NCBI GenBank assembly: GCA_032191485.1
Contig: JAVDOI010000012.1
Span: forward strand, 18,971,985-19,035,984
Direction: 5' to 3'
DNA length: 64,000 nucleotides
DNA from: Leptoclinus maculatus
Taxonomy: Eukaryota > Chordata > Actinopteri > Perciformes > Stichaeidae
Translations under genes and position numbers: made by a program
Shown: piece after piece, positions 1 to 12,479 of the stretch
How the letters are laid out: each line of letters opens with the position of its first letter
Position numbering within the stretch: position 1 is the stretch's first letter
The notes under the pieces: model-generated
What the model was told of the DNA's origin: nothing
What the model saw: only the letters and a program-made list of their open reading frames with translations
The model's database searches: none

Positions 1-1109
1 CGTAAAGTTCATGGTTTGTGTTAAGCTTACGTTAGCTCTCATTCGGTTGTTGCCTCACAACCAATAAAAAAGAAAGACTTAGCAAACTGCTAAAAACACT
101 TTGTCTAATTGGAGGTCTTCAACAATTAAAATACAACTCAAGCCTTTTTTTTTTTTTTTTTATTCAATTAAATTAAATTGGAGTATTTTTTGAGTATTTA
201 GTATTTTCTCTAGATGGTAAAAAGAAATTGTGCTCGGAAGTCTTCAACAATAAGGGCAGTGCCATGGACCTGGCTTTTTTTAACCTGAAAAATGCCCCCC
301 AGAAATATTACTACAGCTGTCACAATAATAAGGAAGGAAAGACATGACATTAGATGCTGTAAATCTGTTCGGTGGCACCCTTGTCTTGGATGTCAATAAA
401 ATACATGTTTGGAGTGCCTTGGGAGCCAAGCACATACCATTACCTTCTGTTCCCCATGTCTCTGCTTCTAACTGTCAAATAAAGACAAAAATGCGTGATA
501 TCTCTCTATGATATGAAATTGAATGCAATGTGATAGTATATAACTACAATATTTCTGCTCTTAGAAAAGCACCGATTGGTCAAACACATTTACAACCGCC
601 CGAAGGCAATGGCTGCCAACAGCAGCATGTGTCCGTTAGCTCCATTTTAGGAGAATACCCAGCTCAGTAGCTACTTGAAAACAACCTAAAAATGTGTCTG
701 TCGTGTCTCTGCAAATTATTTGCTTCTCTGGTGAAAACAAAACCCCCTGGGGTTTTAGTGGCTTTTGTTTTGTTTTGTTTTTGGAAAATCGATCTTTTCA
801 TGGAAATGTTTTGTCTTCCTGAGCTTCTTGAAGTATACCTCCTGTGGTTATCCTGGGTGTGGAGGAGGGGGTGGGGGGGAGGTCTGGAAGGAGGAAAAGG
901 GGGAAGACGAGAGAATCGGAGAAGGATGTGAGATAAAGTAGGCCACGTGGTCCAACTCATTGAGGCCCCCTCAGTTCCAACGTCAACCTGAGGCACCTGT
1001 TGATACCCACAGAGGACGGAGGTCTCAGAGGGGATTCGGCTCAGCAAACGACACGTGCGCACATGTTTTCATTAGTGAGTGCTTGTGCGAGGCACAATAA
1101 GTGGTCGGG
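1..1109. other. non-coding stretch, no gene seen
   Basis: No convincing coding frame. It contains a T17 run at 145-161 and a G/A-rich stretch at about 856-925. The first 35 bases (catggtttgtgttaa and flanks) resemble part of the dispersed family also present at 33900, so the window may begin inside such a copy. Confidence 0.6.
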
Positions 1110-1585
1110 GTGTAACGGTTCACAACATTTTCGGTTCGGTTCAATACGATACAGTAGTACGTTTTCAATACAGCAAAAAAACAGAAATGCCAAATCCTGG
1201 CTGGTGAGACTCTCAAGAGGAACGTGTCTGAAGAACATGGCTCTTCATCTCCATTCAGTAGTGAGGTAACAGTCAGGTAGCGTTGTGTAGTCCGTGACGT
1301 CCGGCCGTAGTAGGGAGTAGCTAAATAAACGCTGCGGGGTTTGTTTGTAGCGTGTGTGCTGCTGTTGGTTTTCCTGCTAAGCTAGTTTAGCGTAGCGTGC
1401 CTCTCCCAGAAGACACGTGGCTCACCAGAGTAGAATGTTGTTCTTCCGTGGTGGGCGTGTCAGACAGCACGTTGTCTGTTACGTTGGGTGGGTTGCCAGG
1501 TTGAGCGCAGTGGCTCCACCGAGAGAACATTATATTTCCCACAATTTAAGCTTAGTATTATTCAAATGTATTGTCCGGTTACCGT
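1110..1585 (-). mobile_element. deleted BED-hAT element, sister of the 40.1 kb copy
   Basis: The left edge reads gtgtaacggttcac followed by tcggttcggt. The same terminus opens the larger copy at 40136. Shared interior blocks follow in the same order: the ggctcttcatct block, gtagcgttgtgtag, a GTGGTGGGCGTGTCAGA block, and the stretch ending cccacaatttaagctt. In the sister copy the minus strand of these blocks encodes hAT transposase, so this is an internally deleted relative with no usable frame. The right terminus is worn and runs straight into a family A fragment. No target-site duplication was found. Confidence 0.65.
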
Positions 1586-1800
1586 AAATTAACATCATGC
1601 TTGTATTGAAAACTAGAGATTGAGACCATAAACTCATGTTTACAATATTTACTGAGGGAATAAATCAAGTGAGAAGTAGAGTCATTTTGTCATAGACTTC
1701 TATACAATCAGACTTCTTTTTGCAAACAGAGGAGTCGCTTAAGAAACTTCCGCATCAGCTTCACTCGGCAGAACCGGAGGTTGCTGCCTGTTCCCACCCC
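1586..1800 (+). repeat. family A dispersed repeat, 3' part
   Basis: It matches the distal half of a family present eight times in the window: the block around actagagattgagaccata, then gagaagtagagtcatttt, then the cgactcc-type block, ending near gcagaaccggaggt. The proximal half carrying the CRE-like motif is absent. It abuts the hAT copy to its left. Confidence 0.75.
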
Positions 1801-3088
1801 CCTACTTCCGGCGCTCCACATCCATCCTCAAACTCAACCTTCATTTTGACCTCAACTACACAAGCACAGTTTCGTGCCCGCGACTTAGGGGTCATCCAAA
1901 GTTATCAACATTTTCACAGTAGTACAAAGAGTACTACTTCCCCCTTCAATATTTTTTTTTTTTTGCGACAGCAGAATAAACAACACGGTACAGAGAAAAC
2001 GCTTGGAAAAAGTTTTGGGACTTGCTTAACTCTGCCATGTTTTCCAGAACCAAACATTTTTGCTCTGACACTTTCTGGTTCGTCCGGGCCTTCAATCTGT
2101 ATTGTGAGAACTGCTTTACATTTTTAGCATTTCCTCATGCATTATTTGCAAATTTCTATGGCATATAGCTGGTGTCACATCTTCTCTAAAATTAGAAAAG
2201 GTCATTTTGACAGCTTCTCTTCTTCATGGCCCCGAGTTTAAGATGCTGCTCGGACGGAGAGACAAAAAGGTCTGCTCTCGACAAGACACCCCATAACCTA
2301 ATGGCCCTCATCACGTTCCTTCAAATTCACTTTGACCCCCGATTTCATCATGCCCTTCTAGTTCTCTTTGGGAGCCTTGCGTCAGCAGTAATGGGATGTG
2401 ACGGATGTTTGAGGGCAGTACTGTGTGAGAACGGGACCCGGTGGAGGATCTGCGTCTGCAGGGACCATGGGAAGAGGAGTGGGGTCCAGCCCACAAGCCT
2501 CCCTCCGCTTTCTTTCTCTCTCGTGCATACCTCCTCTTCCCTACCTTCCTTTTTTGCAGATGCTCCTTCTCCCTGTTTTGCACTAGCCTCTTCCCATCTC
2601 CCGCTCTAACCCCCCCCCCCCCCCCCAGTCTTTCATGCCTTCGCCTCCCCTTGTCTTGGTAATGCTTTTGTTTCTGCCGATCTGTAAGGAGTCTAAGCCG
2701 TGGAATGCTGCTGGCAGCCTCAATCCCGCCTCCTCCTCCTCCTCCTGGCATTCCCATGCTGGGTCATTGTGGGTGGGATTGAACGAGCAGAAGGTCACAG
2801 CCAAGGAAGTGAACTAGGAAGTTTTCACAAGAGTATGGAGGAACGCAATTATTGCAGTCCACCTTTTCCCCGTCCCCAGGCCTCAAAGGATTCATTTCAG
2901 CAAACAAATAATACCACATTGTTGTTCGGGACTTGTGCTCATTTGTTCCATTCGTGGAATTAGGGAGTGCCATACCTTTCTATACCAAAGCCAAAGTCCA
3001 GATCTGAGCTCATACTTAGTTTAAAAGGAGCTTTTGAAAGGCATTTTTACGGCGCCGGCATCTCCATCTCATTTTATACTTCACAATT
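1801..3088. other. non-coding stretch with pyrimidine-rich segment
   Basis: No gene recognised. 2490-2660 is strongly pyrimidine-rich on the plus strand and includes C17 at 2610-2626. A short TCC triplet run lies near 2731-2748. Several 70-150 codon open frames here are low-complexity products of this bias. Confidence 0.55.
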
Positions 3089-3315
3089 TATTACCTCCGC
3101 CAAAGAGGTTTGTGTTTGGTTGTCGGTTTGTTTGTCTTTTTGTCAGCATGATTATGGAAAAACTACTATACCCATTTTCATGGAACTTGGTAGAGGGGTG
3201 TATCTTGGGCCAAGGAAGAACCCCTTTGATTTTGCAGAAGCTCTGAATCACGGGGCATGCATTATCTTTTTTCCACAGCCTCGGCGCAGGTCTGCGCTCT
3301 CCGAGGGCCCTTTAT
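3089..3315 (+). repeat. dispersed repeat with the cctccgccaaagaggttt motif
   Basis: The segment opens with cctccgccaaagaggttt, has an interior like attatggaaaaactact and ttggtagaggggtgt, and closes with gcgcaggtctgcgctctccg. I recognise this as a high-copy repeat of fish and other aquatic animals, but cannot name its family with confidence. A related piece lies at 15945-16132. Confidence 0.55.
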
Positions 3316-4179
3316 AGTTTAAAGAACTTCAGAACTAAAGTTGCTGGTAACAAATCTCCCGCCTGCTGTTGTCAGCCAGCTACACGCAGAAAGCAGGAGA
3401 CTACAGTGTCAAATGCGGTTAGGTTAAAACAAACTTTGCAAGCTAACATTATGTAACAGCATTGGAGGATTGGGGGAAAAAGTGGCAGTATAGCAATTTA
3501 AGTCAGCTTACGGGGTTTTCATTTACCCTAAACCGACATTTTACAAACAAAACAGAAAATCTAGCTCCTTCGCGAGCCACAGGAAACATAAAACTACCTC
3601 AGCTGGTCCGGTGGCTTTTGACAAAAATACGACAAACGTGCAGCATGAGACTGCATGCTCCTCACGCTCAGCATGTGCCACCCAAAGATGAACTCTCCGA
3701 TTGCCTTTTATATTCCCATGATGTGGAGACCAGCTCCAGGTGTGTGGAGTCCAACACCTGCTCCCAATACTGTGACATGGGAGTGGGTGGAGCCACCTGG
3801 CAGGAATGTAGACGCCTCAAATTGACCCATCTCTAAGCCCCGCCCCGCCCCGTCACTACCGGCACTCCATGAATAAATATAATTTAATAATCTTTAAAAA
3901 AAACAACGAAAAAGTGGAAATTTATTCGCTAGCATACATATACAAAATGTACTGATGTAAACTATAATACGTATACTACATACATTTTCAGTAATTTGAA
4001 GTGTATTATTGATAATAGAACTTTTCAGTTCATTTAGAAATGATAGTTTTTTGTGTGCATGATGTGCATTTCCTACTTGCTGTCTTCCAGATCAATGGCC
4101 TACTGCTATGTTTTGGTGGTCACATTCCTTTTTTGGTTTAATATGGGATGGAGAAGCCATAGATTACATGAGGTGGGGG

Positions 4180-4212
<33 letters not shown>

Positions 4213-5756
4213 TAGGGGAGAGTAAGCACTGGGCTCCAACGGCCAGCTCCAGTGAAAGGATCTGTGTGTGGCGGTCGCGGCGAATCTGGGGGCCTTTTCT
4301 CCTCAGGAGCCTTTGTGTCTCATCCAAGGAGAGCAAGTTCACAGAGGACACAAAGAGGCTGGAAAAAGGAGGGAAAGTGAGGGTGGACAGTTTTTTTGTT
4401 GTTTTTTTTCCACCCTTTCTCCTTAAAGCCTCTTTCTCTTCTTGACTTCAAAGGCCACTCATGCCCATCATCATTCACTTTCAGGGCAAATTTCCAAGAA
4501 AGGCTTGGCTTTGTTGCCACGCACACTTTGCTTTGGAGGCCGTGATGAGGAGCTAAAATAAAGGTGATGCAGACTGAGATGCAAGAGTCATGAACTTCTG
4601 TTTAAACATGATTTGACAGAACTGCATCACACTGTGGGGCCTTGTGCTTTGCGATAGAGTGAGTTTGAAGTGTCTGTATTGCAGCAGTTCATTTTAGGTG
4701 AGCGAGATCATTCGCACTTTAATCTCGTTGACGATGGGGATATGGATCATTTTAAAAATCATCCCATCAGCTCCTTTGCTCTCCCCTTCCTGCTATCTAG
4801 TTACATAGAAAATAAATAACTACTTCCCTCTGCGGGAAAGATGGTCAACTAAAATACACAGACCATCTGCTAATGCCCCCTTTAGCTTTCCAAGAAAGCG
4901 GACCATCTTGGAATAGAATCATTAAGAGGATGGCTCCGTGTTCGCATTATCGTCTGGCTGAGTGGTGTAAGTGTCTCCTATCGAATATGCCACCCATTAG
5001 TAGGTGGTGTGAGTGTGAGCCTCCTCGCATGCACTCCCATAAAAACGTGCACATGCAGGGACGAAAACACATGCATCTGCATACACATCTCCCAAGTACT
5101 CGCGCGCACTCACACACCAGCCTCTATGGGGTTTGATGACCATTTTGTTCTACACTTGTTGCTAATGAGTGGTCGTGAGATGGGAGGCATTTCCTTCCTG
5201 GCTTTTTTGTTTCCACAGTGCCCCATTAAGCACCTCATCAATCATTGGATCACAGGCTGAAACCCTCGTCTGGGGCCGATGGCATGGCTTTGGATCTAAA
5301 GCACCTCTCTCCTCCTGGAGATGCAAGGATTAAAGGGCCCATTTTGTTAGCGGCCATTTGACAAGTGTCTTGAGTGCCCAAATTCCCAGGTCCGTATCCA
5401 TTTATTGTAATGCACTTTGAAGGGGTTATTCAGTCATGTTCTTTTGTCCTCATTTTCACGTACTAGGTACAATTGTTTATTGTTATGTGTACTCGAAAGT
5501 GATCCTCAGCGGCCCGTTACAGCGAAAAGGATTTGCTGTAAATTATATAATTGTGTTGAAAAGTCCATATCTACAGTTGGGAACCATTTGCTCCAATAAA
5601 ACAAGCATATTGGGTGCATTACTCCCACCCAAGTTAGCTTTGGGCCAATAGAAACTCTGATATGCTTGTGACACAACGCGTCAATCTGTCTTGAATCGGT
5701 CACTTCACTCAACGAACTGTTCCCGCTGCTGCTAGCCAGCTAGCTAGCTGACGAGC
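3316..5756. other. non-coding stretch, no gene seen
   Basis: Apart from the CA microsatellite at 4183-4210, nothing is recognisable. Cysteine- and histidine-rich open frames around 4870-5260 come from CA/TG-rich sequence and show no domain. Confidence 0.5.
4183..4210. repeat. (AC)14 microsatellite
   Basis: Uninterrupted dinucleotide run of 28 bases. Confidence 0.97.
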
Positions 5757-6101
5757 ATGGAGAAATATGTGAGCCACAGCGTCAAGCGACGCTTAGCAAC
5801 AAAACTAGCTAAATTGAGAATATACGATGACAGTTAAGAGTTTGGTTCTTTTGAGAACAGCGACGGGAGACGGAAAAAGGGGTCATGTGTCTGGCGGGTG
5901 CAAGTGAATGAAGCCGTGATGCCAGCTAAGCTAAAGCGGCATCTGACTACAAAGGACCGGGATATCAGGGCAAAACAACGAGATATTAACATAATTCATA
6001 TTTATTTATCACTATCAAACAGGTTTGAAGTATTTAGGTTATATGGTTTCAGAATACAAATATGTCCAGTGTTATCTAATTACAAATGGTGGCAAACATG
6101 A
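5757..6101 (+). pseudogene. hAT transposase N-terminal remnant (BED-finger region)
   Basis: Reading from ATG at 5757, the frame gives MEKYVSHSVKRR, an in-frame stop near 5835, then DGRRKKGSCVW and VMPAKLKRHLTTKD, and stays open to 6101. The pattern C-V-x-x followed by PAKLKRHLTTK is the BED zinc finger of ZBED5/Charlie-type hAT transposases, where CxxC precedes KLKRHLxTKH. Here the second cysteine is replaced (CVWR) and the last histidine is aspartate, so the finger is dead. No terminal repeats or catalytic domain were identified nearby. Low similarity of the following 40 residues suggests the frame leaves the transposase after about 5970. Confidence 0.7.
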
Positions 6102-8052
6102 GGGGGTCCTGAAAAAACAGCCAAAGAGCAAAAAACCAGAGTAAAGGCATCAGTATGCTTTAACCTAGCTGTTAGTTGGATGGTCCCCCCACAGTTTACC
6201 AATGCCAGAATTGGGGGGTTGTCTGCCAATTTCTGTAACGTTCAGGTCGACTTTGACTTTGGAACAGCTACAAGCACGGCTGCCTTTTGACGGCACTTTC
6301 TACGAAGTAGCTCATTGCACACCTTAAACGTTCGGACACGACAGAGCATCCTCTCCATTCTCTCTGTATTGTCCCGTTGAAATGATGAGATCAGGCTCTT
6401 ATTTTACCGACAGGGAATACACCGTGAGACATTTCCTCATTTACCAGTCTCACACAGTAATGTCCCCGCATAGATCAAATGGTGATCGCACTGAACATTT
6501 CAAACTATTAGTTAGTGAAGTGAAGTCAGATCTTTAACCCTCCTGTTACTAGGTATGCACCCAAACCGATACCGGGCCGATACTGAATGAAATTGCTGGA
6601 TCGGGTATCGGTGACAACTATTCAGTTCAATTCTTTTCATGAACATTATATTCTGGAATTTTAATTCCTGTTCATCTTTTGATCAATCTGTGGCTCCATT
6701 CACATTGTTTACATTTGAATTGTAATTCTTTTTCACTTTGAAGACTTTTTTTTTACCAAGTTGCTGGTGTATGATTTATTATTTTGATCTATTTGACCCC
6801 AGCAATTTAGAAAATAATTTCAATATAAATTATTACCGAACTTTATGTGTCATGTACTTTATGTCCCTTTGGTGGCAAACTAAATACCCCTTTAGATTAG
6901 TTTGTCACAAAGCTTATGACACAGGAGAAAACATGGATAGAAATACTGCTCCTCCATTGTAAGCCTTTGGAGTGCCTTTTTGACTTCCAACTGTCCCCAA
7001 ACAGTTGAAGTGGGGAGAGGGATCTTGATAACTTTCTATTTTTGAGAGAGAACTGAATCTAATGGTCGTTGAGATACAACATGAACCCAAATGGGCTCAT
7101 TCTCAGCAGAATAGGATGCCATAACTGGGATTCATGGTCTAGGGTCTATGCCCTCTACTTTCACTGTAAAAGAGCTCTGACTAAACCTCATTGGCAGAAA
7201 ACCTTTGTTTAGTGGTCATTTTCAATAATTGAGAGCAAGCGTAAAGAAGGAGCACACAGAGCACCAAGAGAAATGGTTAAGATAGCTGTCACACTTGTTT
7301 CATTAGAAAGCCACGTTTGTATTTGTTTGTTTCTCCAGTGTCTTTTCCGCCTCTCCATCTTCTTCTCTTTCCCTCCTCATTCACCTCTCTCTCTCTCTCT
7401 CTCTCTCTTTTGTACGTTTCTCATTCTCAACCCCACCATCACCTCGCATCTCGTCATCCGTCAGTGTAACTGCCTCTCACCTCCTCTCCCGTCTACTCTA
7501 TCACCCACTGTTCTCTGTGTCATGGGATTCCCGCCAATTTGGCAACTGGCTCTTAATGAGGGGCTGTGATTGTGGTGACGAAGAGGGGGAAGGGGGTGAG
7601 GGTTGAGAAGAGGAGTTGGAGAATATCTGCATTATATGAGGGCAGAATGTTCTGAGAGTAACACTACATGTGTTCACACTACAACCGACGCAGCAACAGG
7701 CTACAAGTCATTTTTCAACGGTAGCCGGTGACTCGAAGCTACAAACTGACGCCGGCTTCCACCAATCACGTCTTTGTTTCATGCTGTTCCGTTCCATCTA
7801 AAACAAATGCCCATAGCCAGTTCCCAGTGCTATTTAACGTCATAACTACATCAACGAATGCTCGAGCTACACTTCCAACAGCGACTCGCCAACATTGTAG
7901 CCGGCCACGTTGAGTCGTCTTGTTTTTTTTTTGTCGCTCGCTGAGAGAACATGTGAAGATGAAACCATTCAAGTTTGTGACGCGTTAATATTTGTTGCAA
8001 TTTCTGCTCGTTACATGCATACGGTCTTTTCAAAATAAACTTCCGTCTTCAC
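6102..8052. other. non-coding stretch with possible hAT terminus
   Basis: 6552-6620 contains alternating ccgatacc and atcgggtatcggt motifs that resemble worn hAT termini, but no partner end was found. A (CT)12 run sits at 7385-7408. No gene recognised. Confidence 0.45.
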
Positions 8053-8200
8053 AGGAAACTACTTAGTTATGTTTAGGAAAAGATTGTGGTTGGGTTAAAA
8101 TAACTACGGAAGTGCGGTTACTGAAGAACGCAAGTTACATGACAAATAAATGAATGTTGACTTTTTGTTTCACATGGGGAAACGCACAGTGGTCTCTTGT
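8053..8200 (+). repeat. family C dispersed repeat fragment
   Basis: Contains aactacttagttatgttta, gattgtggttgggttaaaa and a tttgtttcacatggg block. The same modules recur at 33900-34172 and, more distantly, in the TIR elements at 53376 and 60510. Confidence 0.55.
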
Positions 8201-10143
8201 GTGCAAGACCAGTATTTGTTGGACCCATTCACCGCCTCTCTCACCCGCCCCATGTGGGCTTTTGTGGTCTTCATGCTTAACTGCGAATAACGCCGGATTC
8301 GTTTTTAGCAATAAATGCTGGATGAGAATGTATTCCAAAGAGCTCAAACTCATTCCCACAGGTTTATTACACCGCAGGTGGGAAAGGCTTCTCAGATGAT
8401 GCTTCAGCTATGATTCATTCTGTGTAATGTGTAACGTATTCTGTAGCAAATACACGGACATGACAGTTTTACACTTGTTTGCACTGGATGGGACATTTCA
8501 TTTACAGAGCTGTTCAACCAACACATGAGCACAATAAACAATTAAAGGTTACTGATACAATATGGATTTTTCAAATGTTGTGTATAAATGCATTGATTAT
8601 ATACAATAGTTTGCTCTTCAGTGAGAAAATCCTTGTTAAAAAACATGATCATCTGACGAAAGTCAAACACGGTCGCAGACGCACATGCATGTTATAAAAC
8701 ACTGATAGTTTGACAGCTAAATGGAGCTTTTATAGCTCCTTCCCGCTGCATTTTGATAAGTTCCAGCCTGTGTTTGTTACTGATGACCAACCCACTGCAA
8801 CCTCGTGACCCCAGAGACGGAATGACTGCATGTTAAAGAGATTTCCCCTCCATGAACCCTCAGTCTGCCGCCCAGTAAGTCTTCGTGGGAGTGTATAGTA
8901 TTGCACATTTGCGTGTGCTTTTGTACGTGCGCTGTATGGCCCAGTGTTTTGTTTTCATGTTTTTATCTTCCATCAGGGTCTTATGTAGGCTATTCATTTG
9001 TGCAAAACTATTAACCAATATATGCCTTGTCCTGTGTTGTGTGTTCATTTTGAGAAGGTGGTGAACTTGTATGTAAAGTCAATGGAAAGATGAGATGCAA
9101 ACAGATGGTAAGTTCGATCTATTTAAGGGCGATACAAATTTTGCCCCATGCTGAATGTATTTCAGGACGCTGATTGGCTAAATTGTTTGTCATACATTCA
9201 TATCTTTAATCAGCAATTGGCTAAACTGCTTCACAGACCCGCCCCCTGTGGGCAATTTTTCCAGCGCCCCAGAGCTGCTGAGACATGCAGACAGGCGGAG
9301 AGGACGTGCAGGAAAAGCATATATTTTGCGCAGGTATCATATTTTACACAAATATTCAAAAACACAAATATTGACAATTTGTATAATTTATTATTATTAT
9401 TATTTGTGGCTCAAGGGGGGGCGGCGCCCTCTATTGAGTGTGTGTGTTATGTGATGCTTCCACCCATGATCATCATCAGCAGCAGAGATGAGGAGAACAT
9501 GGGGTCACAGATCACCCAACTGACCGCCTGAACTTGTAACAATGTGTGAGCGAAGTGCTTAACCCAGACGGAGGCCTGTTTGCGGGCGCTCTCGTTAGTG
9601 AAATAAATCAAACCTTTAGAGGCGCATGCTGACAGTGGGACCGGCCACAGAACAATCAGTTAAGGGCTCAGTATGTGTGAAAGGGACAAGGTCATGGGGC
9701 TGACCCTTAAAAAAGATGTGAGGGCAAAGTGAGGAAACGAAAGAGGTGAGAGAGATGGGTTTTGCTTCTGGATCTGCAGGAGGGAGAACTAGGAGAGAAG
9801 GAAGAGGCACAAGATGAGGCGGGAAAAGAAAAGGTGCAGGTTAACCCCAATGCCCTGTCCTGGAGGGGGAGAGACTGGAATCACAGCAGGGAGGTAGGGG
9901 GGGGGGGCAGTGACCCTGGGGACGACCTCTCTTTAGAGGGTAGTTAACACAAGAAAAGTCCTCGTGTTCAGAAATAGAGAATGGCCACTAAATGTGTTTC
10001 CAGTCGAATTAGCAGTAAATCTTAAATCGCAAGCAAAGGTGGCGACGAGATAAAAAAAGAAAATGGGTCTGGTCTTCCTTTATAGTGCTTTACTTTATGG
10101 ACTGGTTTAAATTCTGCTCTCATCTGGGTGTGGTGGGCTAGAG
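8201..10143. other. non-coding stretch, no gene seen
   Basis: A short ATT triplet run lies at about 9388-9404. 9730-9950 is purine-rich. No coding frame with recognisable content. Confidence 0.5.
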
Positions 10144-10765
10144 CAGTGTTTTTCAACCTTTTCTGAGCCGCGGTACATTTGTTTACATTCAAAAAATTCC
10201 CGCGGCACACCAACAACCAAAAAAGTTACAAAAGTGACACATTGTAGCATAATACAGCAAATATTCATAACGATCCCCGGTGAAAGTAAATCCAAACGAA
10301 AGATCACTTTCGCTGTATTGCCTCGATCTCACTGTTTTTTCTTTCTTTTGACCACCACTCTTACTAGGCTTTTTATCTGGGTTAGAATTGTGTCCAGGGC
10401 CCAGTTCAGAGTCTGCATGGTAATAGCTTTAGCCCGGTCGGATTCTGCCACAAACGGTTTCTTAAATGCCGCGGTAATAAGTTGTTGTAGTGGCTTGGCC
10501 CCCGTCGCTGACAGACCAGGGTGGTGGCGCTTCATATGTGTGGACATGCCCGATGTATTGGCGTTGTCGTATGTCTTCCTCGTTGAACAATGCCTACATA
10601 CCGTATTAATCCGCGGTTCACATGTGGTCCGAACCGTGAGGGGTGATCGGTACTCCGTGATCCGTTACACCACTAGCAGCACCAAACAATATTTTTTTGG
10701 GACCGATTAAGTGAAATTGGACATTTTCCCACGGCACACCTGACGCAGTGGTTGAAAAACCCTTA
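10144..10765 (-). mobile_element. non-autonomous hAT element with perfect 8-bp TSD
   Basis: The 5' end reads cagtgtttttcaacc and the 3' end contains ggttgaaaaac, an inverted match. Both ends are followed inward by 'cggcacacc'-type sequence (gcggcacacc at 10201, cggcacacc at 10731). The 8-bp direct repeat ggctagag lies immediately outside both ends (10136-10143 and 10766-10773), the target-site length expected of hAT transposases. The last bases of the 3' terminus are mutated (ccctta instead of cactg). The interior holds a minus-strand BED-finger fragment and, at 10607-10676, the terminus of a different hAT family, so the element is a composite. Confidence 0.85.
10329..10616 (-). pseudogene. 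BED zinc-finger fragment of a hAT transposase
   Basis: On the minus strand, codons from about 10602 downward give VCRHCSTRKTYDN, then NTSGMSTHMKRHHPG, and the frame stays open to 10329 with PFVAESDRAKAIT. This is the second half of a BED finger: CxxC (codons near 10588-10599) and HxxxH (near 10522-10536) are both intact. The residues after it match the linker typical of ZBED-like hAT transposases. The tryptophan/HF half of the BED domain and the whole catalytic domain are missing. Upstream of the finger the sequence runs directly into a hAT terminus ending gttacaccacta, as expected of a severely deleted copy. Confidence 0.75.
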
Positions 10766-11032
10766 GGCTAGAGAACACACCTTGCACTGATGAATTTGTG
10801 AGTTTGAGCCACTGTCATCTGCATGCAAACAAAAAATGATGTACTTCACTGAAGGGGTCTTTTGAAATGGCATGCATGAATTACTAAAAAAGGTTGTTTT
10901 TTTAATCTGAAAGGACGTTCTTGATAACCAGACTCAAACAGAGAGACCATACACAAATAACCCATTATTGATCATATTCACACACACAGGGGCAACCAAA
11001 TGGTTCCCAACCCAACCCAATTGGGAACTGCT

Positions 11033-11190
11033 GATTGTTCCAACGGCCCGTGATTCAGAAACCCCAATAAGTCTGCAAAATGTCCCATTAGACCAAAGGC
11101 CCATTCTGTTTGTTGCACGGATAGTTTGTAATTTCAGAGCAATGGGGCTTCCAAAACGTTTTTTTTTAATAACGGGCTGGCATGGCCATG
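11033..11190. repeat. small foldback repeat of the 'phrase' family
   Basis: The left arm contains ttgttccaacggcccgtgat and aaaccccaataag. The right arm, on the other strand, contains cagcccgttatt and ggaagccccattgct. The same phrases form the arms of the larger foldback at 12671-13074, and a fragment occurs at 59138. The two arms lie head to head about 50 bases apart. Confidence 0.55.
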
Positions 11191-11603
11191 GTCTTTTCGA
11201 TTGTTTTTTATTTCACAAATGTTTCACTTTCTTTTGTATTTGTTTACACGGTAATGCTTTTTTCATCATTATTATAAGAGTTACAGTGATACAATTGCAC
11301 TAATTCAATACCTTAAATATGTAAAACAGGAAACAATATCTCAAACCACCATCTCAAGCCTTTGTTTCCACCTCCTCGTGCATGCAATGATTTATCCATT
11401 ATTTATTTTCATTATTCTGATTGCACCCAATTATTCACACATCCGTATGTTAAAATGATGAATTTCTAAGAGGCAGCCACACGAGAAAGTAATCCCACTA
11501 GCACAATAAATCCAATTACGATCTCAGCTGATCAAAGATAACGTGTTTTAAAATCTGCAAAAGATTAATTTCTTGTTGCCTGCCTCATTGATTTTTCCCC
11601 AAG

Positions 11604-11607
<4 letters not shown>

Positions 11608-11661
<54 letters not shown>
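11608..11661. repeat. (AT)27 microsatellite
   Basis: 54 bases of alternating AT, self-complementary throughout. Confidence 0.95.
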
Positions 11662-11662
<1 letters not shown>

Positions 11663-12458
11663 CATGGTTGCATGAATTGATGACTCTGTAATTGGGTTGG
11701 GATGAGTGCTGCTGAGAATTAAATGTGTGTACATGTGAAATGAAAATCCATAGGACTAAACACGTGCTTTGTGTTTCTCTCGCCTGAGTGGCGAGCTAAT
11801 GATGATGGCGGTGCTGCTGCGGGTTTTCACGCTGCCGCCCATCTCAGGCCTGCTGTCCCACCTGATAGTTAATGCCCATGTGGTAAATGAGCTCAGGGGT
11901 TCGGTAATGAAATGAGAGCACTGTGGGTTTGTATGTTCGTGGAGGCGTTGGGGGGGGCGTCACCATGTGTGCCTGCACATGTGCACATGTAGGGGTTAGA
12001 TAGAAGATAGGGAATTAGTGGGGCGGGGGAAGGGGTGGAGAAGGGATGAAGATGGAGAGGAGCCCTTCTGTCTTTGTGCTGATTTCCACCCTGGTGTGAG
12101 CTGCCGTCTGCGCTACGAATGGCACACGAGAGTGGCCCTAAGATCAGTGACACGTTATCTCACACACACTGTGACCTTCCACCCCTTGTCTGGTGGGTTA
12201 CAGTTGATGGTTCCTTGTTAACACTGCAGCGGCAAAGTCAGCAGGCTCTCACAGGGATGCTGCTGCTGACCAGGCAAGACGCGCACACATTCGCTCGCAC
12301 TCGAGGAATACACCCCCCAGATACAGTCAGTCCTCCCCCACCCGCCCATGTGCCCCTCCTTTAAACGCCCTTGTTGAACCCATGCAGGCAAGGCCACGCC
12401 TTCCCATTGGCCGTAACGATGTCTGCGGATCAGCCGAGGGTCTTGCTGGGGGCTTGGA

Positions 12459-12479
12459 GGGGGGGGGGGGGGGGGGGGG
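12459..12479. repeat. G21 homopolymer
   Basis: Twenty-one consecutive guanines in a longer G-rich stretch (about 12440-12500). Open frames across it are glycine/proline artefacts. Confidence 0.95.

Noticed and set aside
2226..2757. 127- and 148-codon frames on opposite strands
   Set aside because: Composition-driven by the pyrimidine-rich segment and C17. No domain, and the two overlap antisense.
10234..10710. 158-codon plus-strand frame
   Set aside because: Antisense to the BED-finger fragment of a hAT transposase, whose minus-strand reading has recognisable CxxC and HxxxH motifs.
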